Shown here: positions 24,998 to 34,689 of the stretch, one piece after another
Layout of the letters: every line of letters starts with the position of its first letter
Position numbering within the stretch: the stretch's first letter is position 1
Notes under the pieces: generated by a model
Seen by the model: only the letters and a program-made list of their open reading frames with translations
What the model was told of the DNA's origin: nothing
The model's database searches: none
DNA from: Emticicia oligotrophica DSM 17448
GTDB taxonomy: Bacteria; Bacteroidota; Bacteroidia; Cytophagales; Spirosomataceae
Direction: 5' to 3'
DNA length: 64,000 nucleotides
Assembly (NCBI RefSeq): GCF_000263195.1
Contig: NC_018748.1
Span: forward strand, 3,720,001 to 3,784,000
Translations under genes and position numbers: made by a program

Positions 24998-25471
24998 TTA
25001 ATTTCGTCTTAAACTTTTGTCGTTTTGTCTATTTTGCCATTCATTGAATTTCACAAGTTCATCATCAATACTCTTGAAAATAAACATCAATAAGGCAACA
25101 TCATCACTTAAACCAATAAATGGTAGTATATCAGGAATGATATCAATTGGGGCAATAAAGTAAACAAAACCCGCAATTACTTTAAGCAAATTTCCTACTT
25201 CAATCTGTCGATAATCGCCTACTGCATAAGCTTTTATCAATGTGCCCAAAATTGTAATTTTTTCTCGAATTACATCAAAAACACCGCCCGCTCCTAAGTG
25301 TTGAGTTTTCTTTAAAGCAGTTTGGAGGAGTTGTAAAAGACTTTTGGCATTTTTAGCAATTCTGGGTGCTTTTTTTAGGGCACTTTTATAAACGACTGAC
25401 TCTATTACTTTCGAAAGTAAGTTTTGTGTTTTATTAGTGGTTGTTGTACTCATTTTGTTATCTGGCTTCAA
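24998..25471 (-). CDS. YkvA/DUF1232 family membrane protein
   Basis: 157 residues (151 if translation begins at the second Met). The DUF1232 signature is clear near residue 100: VIAGFVYFIAPIDIIPDILP, followed by FIGLSDDVALLMFIFKSID. The family forms a short membrane-associated helical hairpin; its role is not settled. The N-terminal 80 residues are a basic helical region. It stands alone between tatA and mdh. Confidence 0.85.
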   Translation of the reverse strand: MKPDNKMSTTTTNKTQNLLSKVIESVVYKSALKKAPRIAKNAKSLLQLLQTALKKTQHLGAGGVFDVIREKITILGTLIKAYAVGDYRQIEVGNLLKVIAGFVYFIAPIDIIPDILPFIGLSDDVALLMFIFKSIDDELVKFNEWQNRQNDKSLRRN

Positions 25472-25830
25472 TTTTAATTAGTTTTTAGCTTCAGGATATC
25501 GAATGTAATTTATGCTCAAAAGAAGCTCAAATTTGTCTTGACATTATGAAACTTAACTTAGAAACGTAAAAAACTACAAAAATTATCCGATAAATATAAA
25601 AAATGCAAAAAAAACATTCAAATACATTGTTTTATATTAGTTTTGTCCAATAAATTTGTTGTTAGGTTACAACAAATAAATTTTTGTATTGAAACTACAA
25701 AAATAGTGGTGTTAAAACCATTTTTAGTTTTTTTTACTTATCATCAAATTCGTATCTAAAAATAACCCCAAGATACGAATATAATTTATAAATAAGTTCC
25801 TCCATCGGGGGTTAGGGGGCTTTAGAAACT
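25472..25830 (+). promoter_or_regulatory. mdh upstream region with promoter and a G-rich repeat
   Basis: No gene. A promoter candidate has TTG (25627-25629), a 21-base gap and TAAATTTGT (25651-25659), leaving a leader of about 165 bases. Immediately before the start codon is CCTCCATCGGGGGTTAGGGG (25799-25818), which looks like a fragment of the C/G-rich dispersed repeats common between Bacteroidota genes. Confidence 0.5.
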
Positions 25831-26769
25831 ATGAAAGTAACAGTAGTAGGTGCAGGTGCGGTTGGTGCAACCACTGCCGACAACATTGCTCGTAAGCAAA
25901 TCGTAGATGAAGTTGTATTGCTAGATATTAAGCAAGGTGTTGCTGAAGGTAAAGCAATGGACTTGATGCAAACAGCTTCATTAGAAGGCTTCGATACAAA
26001 AATTATCGGTTCAACAAATGATTATACAAAAACTGCAAAATCTGATGTAGTTGTAATCACTTCGGGTTTACCACGTAAGCCGGGTATGACTCGTGAAGAA
26101 CTTATTGGAATCAATGCAGGTATCGTAAGAGATGTGGTTACGAAAATCTTAACTCATTCTCCAAAGGCAATCTTGTTAATTGTTTCGAACCCAATGGATA
26201 CAATGACTTACTTGGCATATCAAGTAGCTCAATCAATGGGTGTAAACAAAAAGCGTATCATCGGTATGGGTGGTTCGTTAGACTCATCACGTTTCCGTTA
26301 TTATTTATCGCAAGCAACTGGTTTTGCTCAAAGCGATATTCACGGACAAGTAATCGGTGGTCATGGCGATACAACCATGATTCCATTGACTCGTTTAGCT
26401 ACTGTAAATAGTATTCCTGTTAGCCGTTTCTTATCAAAAGATGTACTTGATAAAGTAGCTGCCGATACTATGGTTGGTGGTGCAACACTTACTGGTTTGT
26501 TAGGAACTTCAGCATGGTATGCTCCGGGTATTGCTTCTTGTGCGGTAGTTGAGGCAATCATCCGTGATGAGAAAAAAGTGATTCCTTCAAGTGTTTACTT
26601 GAATGGAGAATATGGCCAAAAAGATATTTGTTTGGGTGTGCCTGTTGTAATTGGTAGAAATGGATGGGAAAAAATCGTTAACATCCGTTTGAACCAAGAA
26701 GAACAAGCTGCTTTTGCAAAATCGGCTGATGCAGTGAGAAATATGAATAATGTTTTGGCTACTTTGTAA
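25831..26769 (+). CDS. mdh: Malate dehydrogenase
   Basis: 312 residues of the LDH-like MDH type. The NAD site is VVGAGAVGATTADNIARK with the acidic LLDIKQG after it. The substrate arginines are in GLPRKPGMTREELI, ISNPMDTMTYL-type binding follows (here VSNPMDTMTYLA), and the catalytic His is in VIGGHGDTTMIPL. It interconverts malate and oxaloacetate in the TCA cycle. It is monocistronic, with a terminator at 26790-26829. Confidence 0.96.
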   Translation: MKVTVVGAGAVGATTADNIARKQIVDEVVLLDIKQGVAEGKAMDLMQTASLEGFDTKIIGSTNDYTKTAKSDVVVITSGLPRKPGMTREELIGINAGIVRDVVTKILTHSPKAILLIVSNPMDTMTYLAYQVAQSMGVNKKRIIGMGGSLDSSRFRYYLSQATGFAQSDIHGQVIGGHGDTTMIPLTRLATVNSIPVSRFLSKDVLDKVAADTMVGGATLTGLLGTSAWYAPGIASCAVVEAIIRDEKKVIPSSVYLNGEYGQKDICLGVPVVIGRNGWEKIVNIRLNQEEQAAFAKSADAVRNMNNVLATL

Positions 26770-26789
26770 TCAAAACTTATTGATGCCTA

Positions 26790-26829
26790 TAAAAAGCTTG
26801 TGGACTTTTAAGTTCGCAAGCTTTTTTTT
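26790..26829 (+). terminator. Terminator of mdh
   Basis: Stem AAAAAGCTTG/CAAGCTTTTT with an inner GGACTT/AAGTTC extension, followed by a run of T. Confidence 0.85.
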
Positions 26830-26901
26830 GATTTAGATTTTATACAAAATACCTTAAAATGAATAAAAACAGCTAATTTGCATAAAATTTAAGAAGAAAA
26901 C

Positions 26902-28608
26902 ATGATGTCAAATTCAGATATTGTTGAAACAATTGAGCTTACCGCAAAACTACTTGAACTGCACAACGAAGATGAGTTTAAGATAAAAACCTATACTAAT
27001 GCTGCCTATAATTTAGATAAATATGTGGGAGAATTAGCACAATTAGATTTTCCTCAACTTACACAGATTCAAGGGGTTGGGAAAATGATGGCGGGTAAAA
27101 TCTTAGAAATGGTTAGTACGGGACAGCTAAGAGATTTAGTTGAATTACTAGCCAAAACGCCTGAAGGTGTTATTGAAATGTTTAAAATTAAAGGCCTTGG
27201 GGCAAAGAAAATTAAGGTTTTGTGGAATGAACTGGGCATTGATAATCTCAATGAGTTACAAATTGCCTGTGAAAATGGAAGTATTGCTAAGGTGAAAGGT
27301 TTTGGCGGAAAAACACAAGATTCAATTTTAGAATCTTTGAAGTTTATTCAAAGTCAGGCTGGAAAACTCCGCATGGATAAAGCGGCAATTTTGGCTGAAA
27401 TTATTTTAGAGGTTATCCAAAATAACTTTCCTAAAGTTGAAATTACGGGGCAAATTAGAAGAAAAACGGAAACTGTTGATACACTTACTTTCTTAATAGC
27501 TTATGAAGGCAATTTACCTACTTTTGAAATGGAAGGTTTTGAGCAAGATTTAAAAGCATCCTCACCTTTTGTTTGGCGTGGTAAATATTTAGAAAATAAG
27601 ATTTTAATCGAAATCAGATTTGTACTTGAAAGTGATTTTGTTGCTAAACAGTTTATTTATTCCGCCCATGAAGACCACCTTAAAAAACGCAATGAAAATG
27701 GTATATCATTGTTGAATACTGCCATTAACATAAAAGAGATATCTACCCAAGAGGAGGCAGAAGTAGCCATTTACGAGAAATTTGGGGTTCCTTACATCAT
27801 TCCAGAAATGCGTGAAGGTCTTAATGAATTTGAATGGGTGAAAAAACATTCAAATGATGAGCTTGTGACTTGGAATAGTTTAAAGGGAATTTTGCATAAC
27901 CACTCGACTTATTCCGATGGACAACATTCACTCGAACAAATGGCAACTTATTGTAAAGAACTTGGTTTTGAGTATTTAGGAATTGCTGACCACTCACAGT
28001 CTGCCACTTATGCTAATGGTTTGTTGATTACGAAGATTCTGCAACAACATGCCGAGATTGAACAATTAAATAAAAAATTATCAACTGATAAACCTTTTAA
28101 AATTTTAAAAGGAATAGAGTCTGATATTTTGGGTGATGGTTCACTCGATTATCCAGACGAAATTTTGGCTAGTTTTGATTACATCGTAGCTTCGGTTCAT
28201 TCGAATCTGACTATGAACCAAGCTCGTGCAACTGAGCGTTTAGTTAGAGCCATTGAAAACCCTTATACTACTATTTTAGGTCATCCGACAGGTAGATTGT
28301 TACTTTCAAGACAAGGTTATCCGATTGATTATAAGGAAGTTATTGATTGTTGTGCAGCTAATGGAGTTGTTATCGAAATCAATGCTAGTCCTTACCGTTT
28401 AGACCTCGATTGGCGTTGGATTGAATATGCTTTAGAAAGAAACGTGATGCTGAGTATCAACCCTGATGCCCACGAAATGCAAGGTTACCACGACATGAAT
28501 TATGGTGTAGCAGCCGCCCGAAAAGGTGGACTTACAGCTAATATGACATTTAATGCCCTTAGTTTGGTCGAAATGGAAGCTTATTTGGCTAACCGAATAC
28601 AAAAATAA
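26902..28608 (+). CDS. PolX-like protein with PHP domain; polymerase site degenerate
   Basis: 568 residues. Helix-hairpin-helix DNA-binding repeats occupy about 45-140 (IQGVGKMMAGKIL, IKGLGAKKIKVLW, VKGFGGKTQDSIL). A family X polymerase-like core follows, and the C-terminal PHP phosphoesterase domain (about 330-568) has HNHSTYSDG, IADHSQSA, GIESDIL, ASVHSN, GHPTGRLL and NPDAHE. In active PolX the palm has GSxRRG and GDxD metal ligands; here these read TGQIRRKTETVDTL, so the Asp pair is lost. It may act only as a 3'-5' exonuclease or AP endonuclease through the PHP domain. Confidence 0.9.
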   Translation: MMSNSDIVETIELTAKLLELHNEDEFKIKTYTNAAYNLDKYVGELAQLDFPQLTQIQGVGKMMAGKILEMVSTGQLRDLVELLAKTPEGVIEMFKIKGLGAKKIKVLWNELGIDNLNELQIACENGSIAKVKGFGGKTQDSILESLKFIQSQAGKLRMDKAAILAEIILEVIQNNFPKVEITGQIRRKTETVDTLTFLIAYEGNLPTFEMEGFEQDLKASSPFVWRGKYLENKILIEIRFVLESDFVAKQFIYSAHEDHLKKRNENGISLLNTAINIKEISTQEEAEVAIYEKFGVPYIIPEMREGLNEFEWVKKHSNDELVTWNSLKGILHNHSTYSDGQHSLEQMATYCKELGFEYLGIADHSQSATYANGLLITKILQQHAEIEQLNKKLSTDKPFKILKGIESDILGDGSLDYPDEILASFDYIVASVHSNLTMNQARATERLVRAIENPYTTILGHPTGRLLLSRQGYPIDYKEVIDCCAANGVVIEINASPYRLDLDWRWIEYALERNVMLSINPDAHEMQGYHDMNYGVAAARKGGLTANMTFNALSLVEMEAYLANRIQK

Positions 28609-28615
28609 TATTCAT

Positions 28616-28646
28616 GCCACTGCCCAATAAATATTGTGGTAGTGGC
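28616..28646 (+). terminator. Hairpin downstream of the PolX-like gene
   Basis: GCCACT/AGTGGC and CCAAT/ATTG pairings around an AT-rich loop, followed by ATTTT. It also lies at the end of the convergent thioredoxin gene. Confidence 0.65.
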
Positions 28647-28695
28647 GATTTTAAGCAACTTTGCCAAGTTTTTGCATAGTTTATTGAGTGGTAGC

Positions 28696-30096
28696 TCAGT
28701 TTCTTTGTAAAACTTCCTCAATTTGTTTGATTAATTCTTGCCCTTCTTCGTGGCTTGGGTCTGCTACTTGTGAAACGGCAAAATTTCCTTTTCTATCTAT
28801 TAAAAAATAGGCTGGTATACCACTAATACCATAGTTTTTAGTGATACTACTGTTTTCATCAACTCTTAGATTGATGCCTTTTATATGATACATTTTTACG
28901 GCGTCTTTCCACTCTACCTCACTATCTAAAGAGATTTGAATAAAAACAACTTCAGCTTTAAATTTTTCTTTGATTGGCTCCATAAATTTCATGTCATAAA
29001 TACACGGACCACACCAACTTGCCCAAAAATCGAGGTAAACTATTTTTCCTTGAAAATCTTTTAATGATACATCTTTACCATCAATATCTTTTAATTTGAA
29101 AGGTTTAGCCGGCGAACCTTTTGAGAGCGTTTTTGAAAAATTTACTTTATTTGACAAATAGTTTTTATAATCTCTATCGTTTGCTGTTGCTAAGAAGTCT
29201 TCAACTAATGTTTGAACTTTCGGACTAATATTTTCAGCGTCAATCATGTTATTTAGCTTGAATGCCAAAACTCTTTCAATTAGTTTGAATGAAAAATAGT
29301 CTTTGTCGTAAGAGGATTTAATAAGGTTGAGTTCTTCATTTTCGGTCAACTCTTTATGTTTTCGATTGCTAGATTTCGCAATAAATAAATCCATCAAATT
29401 TTGAAACATATTGCCGTATTCGAGCGAATTTGCCTGAACAGAATCAGCAAGTGCCTCCAATTTGAGGGTAGTTTTTACTTTTTCCTCAAGCCAAGAACCA
29501 TATTTTTTACTCGATAAGTAATTGATTTTATAATTTTGAATGGCCCCTATGATATCTGCTTTGCGAGATTGAATGAAGATTTTAGATAAATTGGGTGTTT
29601 TTTCTAAATATTCTAATTGCGTTAATTGTTCGTTATCTAAAAAATTGAAGTATTGTTGTTGTGCTGTCTGGCTCTGCCGCTCTGCTTCCATCTCAAAGTC
29701 TCGTTTTACTTCAAATTTTTCTCTTTGTTTGATATAATAATTCCAATTTTCAGAACCATTGCCCCAAACCTTGATTGATGTCCAAAAGTTTTTTGGCGAA
29801 AACTTGATTGTAATATCATCTGTTGGCTCGATAATCCAATAATGAAAACCTTGGTCTGCGTAGTAAAAGTCGATATATGCGATATGTTTGATAGAAGAAC
29901 TAAAAGAAAATTGATTCTTTTCATTGAGCTCTATTTCATATTCTTCTTCCTCTCCAACCCAGTCACGGTAAAGTGTTATTAAAACCTTTCGTTCGGTCGG
30001 ATTTTGAATTTCACCCGAAAACTTAAATTGAGTTTGGGCGAGTGTAGCGAATGATGAAAGAAAGATTAAAATAAAAAATAGATATTTGGGTTTCAT
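28696..30096 (-). CDS. TlpA-like thioredoxin-fold protein with long N-terminal domain
   Basis: 466 residues. A signal peptide (about 1-20) is followed by a beta-rich DUF4369-like domain (about 22-130), a long helical segment (about 130-320) and a C-terminal AhpC/TSA-thioredoxin domain with FKLKDIDGKDVSLKDFQGK and the redox motif WASWCGPC. A cis-proline loop (GISGIPAYFLIDRKG) is present. It is probably a periplasmic thiol-disulfide oxidoreductase. Its start is five bases past the stop of the ABC permease, so the three genes may form one operon. Confidence 0.9.
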   Translation of the reverse strand: MKPKYLFFILIFLSSFATLAQTQFKFSGEIQNPTERKVLITLYRDWVGEEEEYEIELNEKNQFSFSSSIKHIAYIDFYYADQGFHYWIIEPTDDITIKFSPKNFWTSIKVWGNGSENWNYYIKQREKFEVKRDFEMEAERQSQTAQQQYFNFLDNEQLTQLEYLEKTPNLSKIFIQSRKADIIGAIQNYKINYLSSKKYGSWLEEKVKTTLKLEALADSVQANSLEYGNMFQNLMDLFIAKSSNRKHKELTENEELNLIKSSYDKDYFSFKLIERVLAFKLNNMIDAENISPKVQTLVEDFLATANDRDYKNYLSNKVNFSKTLSKGSPAKPFKLKDIDGKDVSLKDFQGKIVYLDFWASWCGPCIYDMKFMEPIKEKFKAEVVFIQISLDSEVEWKDAVKMYHIKGINLRVDENSSITKNYGISGIPAYFLIDRKGNFAVSQVADPSHEEGQELIKQIEEVLQRN

Positions 30097-30101
30097 TGGG
30101 T

Positions 30102-31202
30102 TCAGTCTAGCATTTGACTTTCATAAAAATGTTTATTTAGCACAAATCCCGCCAACAAAATATTGACAGAAGCCATCAAAATTACTGGAATTTTGAACAT
30201 AATCAATAGTAAGAATAAGATTCCAACAAAAAATAATCTCTGTAAATAAGTATCATTATTAATTTTATTGATGTATTGCGTTTGATGATTCAGTAGAATC
30301 ATTGATAAGATGAATGTCATCAGAGAAAAAATAAAAATAACGCTTATTCCCTGTGGTAGATTTCTAAGAAGTACGATTAATTCAGGAATAAGAATAATTG
30401 AATAAGTAATGCTATAATTTAAAAAACGTTGAAATGTTTTGATAGGAAGGTTTCTGCTGAAAGATAAAAATTGGTGTTCAAAATAGATAAATTCTTGTGT
30501 AAAAATACTGTGTCCTGCCGCAGAAAAGAGTCCACCCAAAGCAAGTAGTCGCTCATCGTAAGCATCAGTGGGATATAAATTACAAACACCTGCCAGCATA
30601 AAACAACTAAATAATTTGCCTAAAAGTAATAATACAGGTTGTTTAGCAAATAAATATCTAATATAAAATAGGAAATGAGGCGTAGTAAATTTCCCTAAAA
30701 GATTTTGAATTGGTTGTTTGATTACTTGAGTGGCATTAGGTCTTTGAAGTCGATACTCGTATGCCGCTATTCCTGCTACAATAAAAATGATATGATAGGC
30801 AATAATCAAGAAAAAAGCCCCAAATTGTTTTTCTTCAAGGGCAATTTTTAGCATCCACAAAGAATATAAGAAAGTTAGTTGAACCAAATTAAATTGTAGA
30901 GCAGCAAAGGCTGTCCAACGTTTTAGTTTTGGAAAAAGGCTGATGTGATATAAAAATTCGTTGTTTTTTGATTCAAACATTCGTAAAGTAAAAAGGGTAA
31001 TTTTTACAGTATGTAGAGCCCAAACAAGGAATGTTAATAGAAGCAATGAAGGTAGTTTCAAAACCAATTTTATGATTGTAATGTGCTCATTGGCTCTCAG
31101 AAAACCAAAACTAAACATCATGATTGCAAAAATAAATATTACATTTTGACGGTAATATTCCTTTGTAATAGCGAGATTGAGTATTCGAATGATGCTTTTC
31201 AT
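30102..31202 (-). CDS. Integral membrane protein, partner of the adjacent ABC ATPase
   Basis: 366 residues with about 9-10 hydrophobic helices and short charged loops. I do not recognise a named family, but the start overlaps the stop of the ATPase gene by four bases (ATGA), so the two are translationally coupled and probably form an exporter. The arrangement matches other Bacteroidota ATPase/permease pairs without a binding protein. The substrate cannot be told. Confidence 0.75.
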   Translation of the reverse strand: MKSIIRILNLAITKEYYRQNVIFIFAIMMFSFGFLRANEHITIIKLVLKLPSLLLLTFLVWALHTVKITLFTLRMFESKNNEFLYHISLFPKLKRWTAFAALQFNLVQLTFLYSLWMLKIALEEKQFGAFFLIIAYHIIFIVAGIAAYEYRLQRPNATQVIKQPIQNLLGKFTTPHFLFYIRYLFAKQPVLLLLGKLFSCFMLAGVCNLYPTDAYDERLLALGGLFSAAGHSIFTQEFIYFEHQFLSFSRNLPIKTFQRFLNYSITYSIILIPELIVLLRNLPQGISVIFIFSLMTFILSMILLNHQTQYINKINNDTYLQRLFFVGILFLLLIMFKIPVILMASVNILLAGFVLNKHFYESQMLD

Positions 31203-31843
31203 ACTTGCTGAGTAATGGTTTGGTCTTGTACTAAATAAATATTCTTAATACTCAGCTTGGCTTCATAACCACCCGTGAGAAAATCCTGATGTGATGAAAG
31301 TAAAAAGCTTACTCCTTGGTTTAAAGCATATTCTTTTACCAAATCATATATTATTGCTACTGAATTTTTATCAATGGTAATCAAAGGTTCATCGAGCATT
31401 ATTAAACTGGGGTGTCCTAAAAACGCTGATAATAAAGAAATTTTCTTTAGCATTCCACTTGAGTAGGTACCAATCGGAGATTTCCAATAAATATCAACCC
31501 CAATTTTTTCTGCCAATTGATTAAGTTGACTAGGGGCCGCTTGTTTGGCTTGAGCAATAAAACTTAATAAATCATAGCCAGTGAGGTAATCTGGATATGC
31601 GGGGTCGGCTTCGCTCATATTTACTTTCATTCTGTAATTCACAGAATCTTTTCTGATATCAAGATTTTTCCATAAGATTTTACCATCGAAAGGAATGATT
31701 CCAGCCACTGACCTAAAGAAGGTAGATTTTCCCGAACCATTTACACCTTTAAACCAATGAATGCCTTCGGGGATGCTTAATTCTTCAATGGCAATGATTG
31801 TATGATTATTATATTTTTTTGAAAAATTCTCAATTTTTAACAT
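31199..31843 (-). CDS. ABC transporter ATP-binding protein
   Basis: 214 residues from the ATG at 31843; a GTG 42 bases upstream is also open but adds a non-family extension. The Walker A motif is GVNGSGKST, the Walker B is LIMLDEP and the H-loop is LLSSHQD. The signature motif is atypical (TYSSGMLKK instead of LSGGQ-like), as in CcmA/gliding-type exporters. It powers the membrane partner encoded directly downstream. Confidence 0.9.
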   Translation of the reverse strand: MLKIENFSKKYNNHTIIAIEELSIPEGIHWFKGVNGSGKSTFFRSVAGIIPFDGKILWKNLDIRKDSVNYRMKVNMSEADPAYPDYLTGYDLLSFIAQAKQAAPSQLNQLAEKIGVDIYWKSPIGTYSSGMLKKISLLSAFLGHPSLIMLDEPLITIDKNSVAIIYDLVKEYALNQGVSFLLSSHQDFLTGGYEAKLSIKNIYLVQDQTITQQV

Positions 31844-32353
31844 CGTGACAGTTTTAAGTATGAAAGCAAATAGGGTAGAGCACACTAAAATAGTGTACTA
31901 AGGAAACATTTTTTCTAAAGTTTTACCAAAAAAAATACATAAATGGTACATGGGCATTTGAATAATTACTGATACTTAGGCTAAAACTAACAAAAAACGT
32001 TCTACTAAATCTTTAAAAAATATTATTTGGCAAAATACACTCAAAAGAGAAAAAAAATGGGTTTTTGTATTATTATAAGGAAGAATTGAAAAGCAACTCA
32101 AAAAAGTGAAATTTTTGCTTCTATTTAGTCTATTCAGTTAATAGGATTATTTGAACTTTCTCTTGAAGTATTCCGAAAAACGTTGTAATATTCTAATATT
32201 ATGCTATAATTTTAAAACAACTTTCAGAAATTAATGATTTATTAATTGACTTATGTTCAGATGCTTACATACATTTGCATCACAAAGGTTTTCGAAGGAG
32301 ACGAATAATTGATATGACTTTTTTTAGTTTTAACTTTTAAAGAATTTACTCCA
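31844..32353 (+). promoter_or_regulatory. Gene-free stretch with promoter of the secreted paralogues
   Basis: No gene. Near the right end, TTG (32246-32248), a 21-base gap and TACATTTGC (32270-32278) make a strong Bacteroidota promoter. The leader would be about 70 bases, containing AAGGAG near 32295. The rest is AT-rich without clear structure. Confidence 0.6.
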
Positions 32354-32761
32354 ATGGAAACAAAAACAAAGAAAATTATGAAAACATTAGCAATCGTATT
32401 GGCACTTGCCTCGGTAACAGCTACTGAAGGTTTTGCACAAGCAAAAGCTGCATCTGGAAAAGTAAGCTCAACAGCTAAAGTATCAAACCTAAGCGTACAG
32501 GACATGGGTAGCCTTCGCTTCAAATTAGCTTTTGAAAACCCACTGAAACAGAAAACTAAAATTTCTTTAGTTGACAAAGACGAGAACATCTTATTTAGCG
32601 AATATACTAATGGAAATGCTCAGTATGTAAAGGCATTTAACCTTTCGAATTTGCTTGACGGCGAGTATTCATTTGTAGTACAAGCTGGTAGCGAATTGTC
32701 GAAAAAAGACTTCGTCATTAGTACAAAAACACTACGTGGTATTTCATTAGCCAAAAAATAA
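32354..32761 (+). CDS. Small secreted protein, tandem paralogue 1
   Basis: 135 residues (or 127 from the second Met). Signal peptide KTLAIVLALASVTATEGFAQ, then a short low-complexity Ala/Ser/Lys stretch and a beta-sandwich-like domain with the segment DMGSLRFKLAFENPLKQKTK, which is fully repeated in the next gene. It resembles small Bacteroidota secreted proteins with a single fibronectin-like or T9SS-associated fold, but I cannot name the family. Presumably co-transcribed with its paralogue 46 bases downstream. Confidence 0.78.
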   Translation: METKTKKIMKTLAIVLALASVTATEGFAQAKAASGKVSSTAKVSNLSVQDMGSLRFKLAFENPLKQKTKISLVDKDENILFSEYTNGNAQYVKAFNLSNLLDGEYSFVVQAGSELSKKDFVISTKTLRGISLAKK

Positions 32762-32807
32762 CCTAAGTCTCGCTCAATTTTATTTTCATCATTAAACAAT
32801 TAAGACA

Positions 32808-33209
32808 ATGAATAAGAACACTAAAAATATCATTAAAGCATTAGCAATCGTATTGACTTTAGCTACAGCCACTACTGAAGGTATGGCACAAACAAAAGCA
32901 ACAGGAAAAGTGGCCTCTACTGAGAAAAATGCATTAGCAGTTCAAGATATGGGTAGCCTACGTTTCAAACTAGCTTTTGAAAACCCATTGAAACAAAAAA
33001 CAAAAATCTCTTTAGTAGATAAAGAAAATAACGTGTACTTCGTTGAGTATGCTGCCAATGATGCTGCTTACGTGAAAGCATTTAATTTGTCAAACCTTTC
33101 TGATGGCGAATATACTTTCGTTGTAGAATTAGGAACTGAGAAGTTGACAAAAGAATTTGCTATCAATACGCAAACTTTTCGTGGAATTGCGTTGGCAAGT
33201 GACAAATAA
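32808..33209 (+). CDS. Small secreted protein, tandem paralogue 2
   Basis: 133 residues. Signal peptide KALAIVLTLATATTEGMAQ and a domain about 65 percent identical by eye to its upstream neighbour, including QDMGSLRFKLAFENPLKQK and the ending IATQTFRGIAL-type strand (here INTQTFRGIALAS). The pair arose by tandem duplication. Function unknown; a periplasmic or surface location is inferred. A strong terminator follows at 33275-33301. Confidence 0.78.
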   Translation: MNKNTKNIIKALAIVLTLATATTEGMAQTKATGKVASTEKNALAVQDMGSLRFKLAFENPLKQKTKISLVDKENNVYFVEYAANDAAYVKAFNLSNLSDGEYTFVVELGTEKLTKEFAINTQTFRGIALASDK

Positions 33210-33274
33210 TTATGAAGATGAGCCAACGAAACCTCAAACAAAATCGTCAGCACTAAAAACCTTTGTATAATTAA

Positions 33275-33301
33275 AATAGCCGTTGCATTGCAACGGCTAT
33301 T
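33275..33301. terminator. Bidirectional terminator
   Basis: AATAGCCGTTGCA pairs with TGCAACGGCTATT almost without a loop, between the convergent paralogue pair and thyA. Confidence 0.85.
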
Positions 33302-33307
33302 CTTGTT

Positions 33308-34102
33308 TTAAACTGCTACTGGAGCTTTAATGGCTGGATATGGGTCATATTCGCTGAGTGTAAAGTCTTCAAACTTGAAGTCAAAAATACTTTTTACCTC
33401 AGGATTTAAGGTCATTTTGGGTAATTTTCTTGGCTCACGAGAGAGCTGTAATTTTACTTGTTCGATATGATTTGAATAAATGTGGGTATCGCCACCAGTC
33501 CAGATAAACTCATGGGCTTCAAGGCCACATTCTTGGGCTACCATCATGGTAAGAAGGGCATAAGAAGCAATATTGAATGGAACACCCAAAAACACATCGG
33601 CACTACGCTGATATAATTGACAAGATAATTTATTGTCAGCAACATAAAACTGAAAGAGAGCATGACAAGGCATCAATGCCATTTGAGAAAGTTCACCTAC
33701 ATTCCAAGCAGAAACGATAATTCTTCGAGAATCAGGTGATTTTTTTAGCTGGTTCAAAACATCTTTTAGTTGGTCGATTGTCTGGCCATTAGGTGCTGCC
33801 CAGCTACGCCATTGTTTACCATATACTGGCCCTAAATCTCCATTTTCGCTGGCCCATTCATCCCAAATCGAAACGCCATTTTCTTTTAAATAAGCAATAT
33901 TTGTTTCGCCCTTGATAAACCATAAAAGCTCATGAATAATAGATTTTGTGTGTACTTTTTTGGTTGTAACAAGTGGAAAGCCTTCTTGAAGATTAAAACG
34001 CATTTGGTAACCAAACACACTGATAGTTCCTGTACCCGTACGGTCAGTTTTTACGGTACCATTTTCAAGAATATGATTTAGTAAATCGTGATATTGCTTC
34101 AT
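33308..34102 (-). CDS. thyA: Thymidylate synthase
   Basis: 264 residues, the classic ThyA length. Key segments: [19 protein letters not shown], the active-site Cys in [32 protein letters not shown] and [12 protein letters not shown]. It makes dTMP from dUMP with methylene-tetrahydrofolate. A promoter -7 box (TATCTTTGC) lies 30 bases upstream on the minus strand. Confidence 0.97.
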   Translation of the reverse strand: MKQYHDLLNHILENGTVKTDRTGTGTISVFGYQMRFNLQEGFPLVTTKKVHTKSIIHELLWFIKGETNIAYLKENGVSIWDEWASENGDLGPVYGKQWRSWAAPNGQTIDQLKDVLNQLKKSPDSRRIIVSAWNVGELSQMALMPCHALFQFYVADNKLSCQLYQRSADVFLGVPFNIASYALLTMMVAQECGLEAHEFIWTGGDTHIYSNHIEQVKLQLSREPRKLPKMTLNPEVKSIFDFKFEDFTLSEYDPYPAIKAPVAV

Positions 34103-34130
34103 CTTTTGATTAGATTCTTTTATTTTTCAA

Positions 34131-34139
34131 GCAAAGATA
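34131..34139 (-). promoter_or_regulatory. Promoter -7 box of thyA
   Basis: TATCTTTGC on the minus strand fits TAnnTTTGC, about 30 bases before the thyA ATG. A matching -33 TTG is not evident. Confidence 0.45.
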
Positions 34140-34224
34140 CTATTGTTTGATTTGAAAAATATAAAAAATATAGTAAAAACAAGCAACACCATTCATTTGA
34201 ATCATTTATTAAGGTTTTGTCTGT

Positions 34225-34554
34225 TTACGTAAATGAAATAAATTTTACTCTGTCTAAACAGTCTTTCGTACGTCTTCGAGAAGCAATAAATTTTTCGCCA
34301 TTAGATAATTTGAAGGTAAGTCTGTTTTTTTCTAAATAAATGGTAGAGATGTGTTCGATATTTATAATGTGTTTTCTGCTGATTCTCAAGAAATTATCAT
34401 AGTTGATAGACGAATGAACCACATGAAGTGTTTGAGAAGTTATAGTTTTTGATTTGTTAGTTGTGTAAATTAATGTATAATTGCTCTCACTTTCAAGGTA
34501 CATTATCTCATTGGGCTCAATTTTTAAATTGCGTGTCAAGTATAGTGTTTCCAT
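34225..34554 (-). CDS. Stand-alone LytTR DNA-binding protein
   Basis: 109 residues made only of a LytTR domain: IEPNEIMYLESESNYTLIYT, then FLRISRKHIINIEHI and SNGEKFIASRRR. LytTR domains bind direct repeats upstream of target genes. Normally they follow a receiver domain; here none is present and no histidine kinase lies nearby, so the input signal is unknown. It diverges from the membrane protein at 34690. Confidence 0.88.
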   Translation of the reverse strand: METLYLTRNLKIEPNEIMYLESESNYTLIYTTNKSKTITSQTLHVVHSSINYDNFLRISRKHIINIEHISTIYLEKNRLTFKLSNGEKFIASRRRTKDCLDRVKFISFT

Positions 34555-34689
34555 AATGGGAAGGAATTAATCATTGAAATTGTAAACTACAAAATTAAGG
34601 GTAATTCCAAAATATTTTATGCGTAAAAACACCTGTTTTGAAGAGAGAAAAGCTCTATTTTTAGGAATCAAAATTGAAAATTTTAGAAA

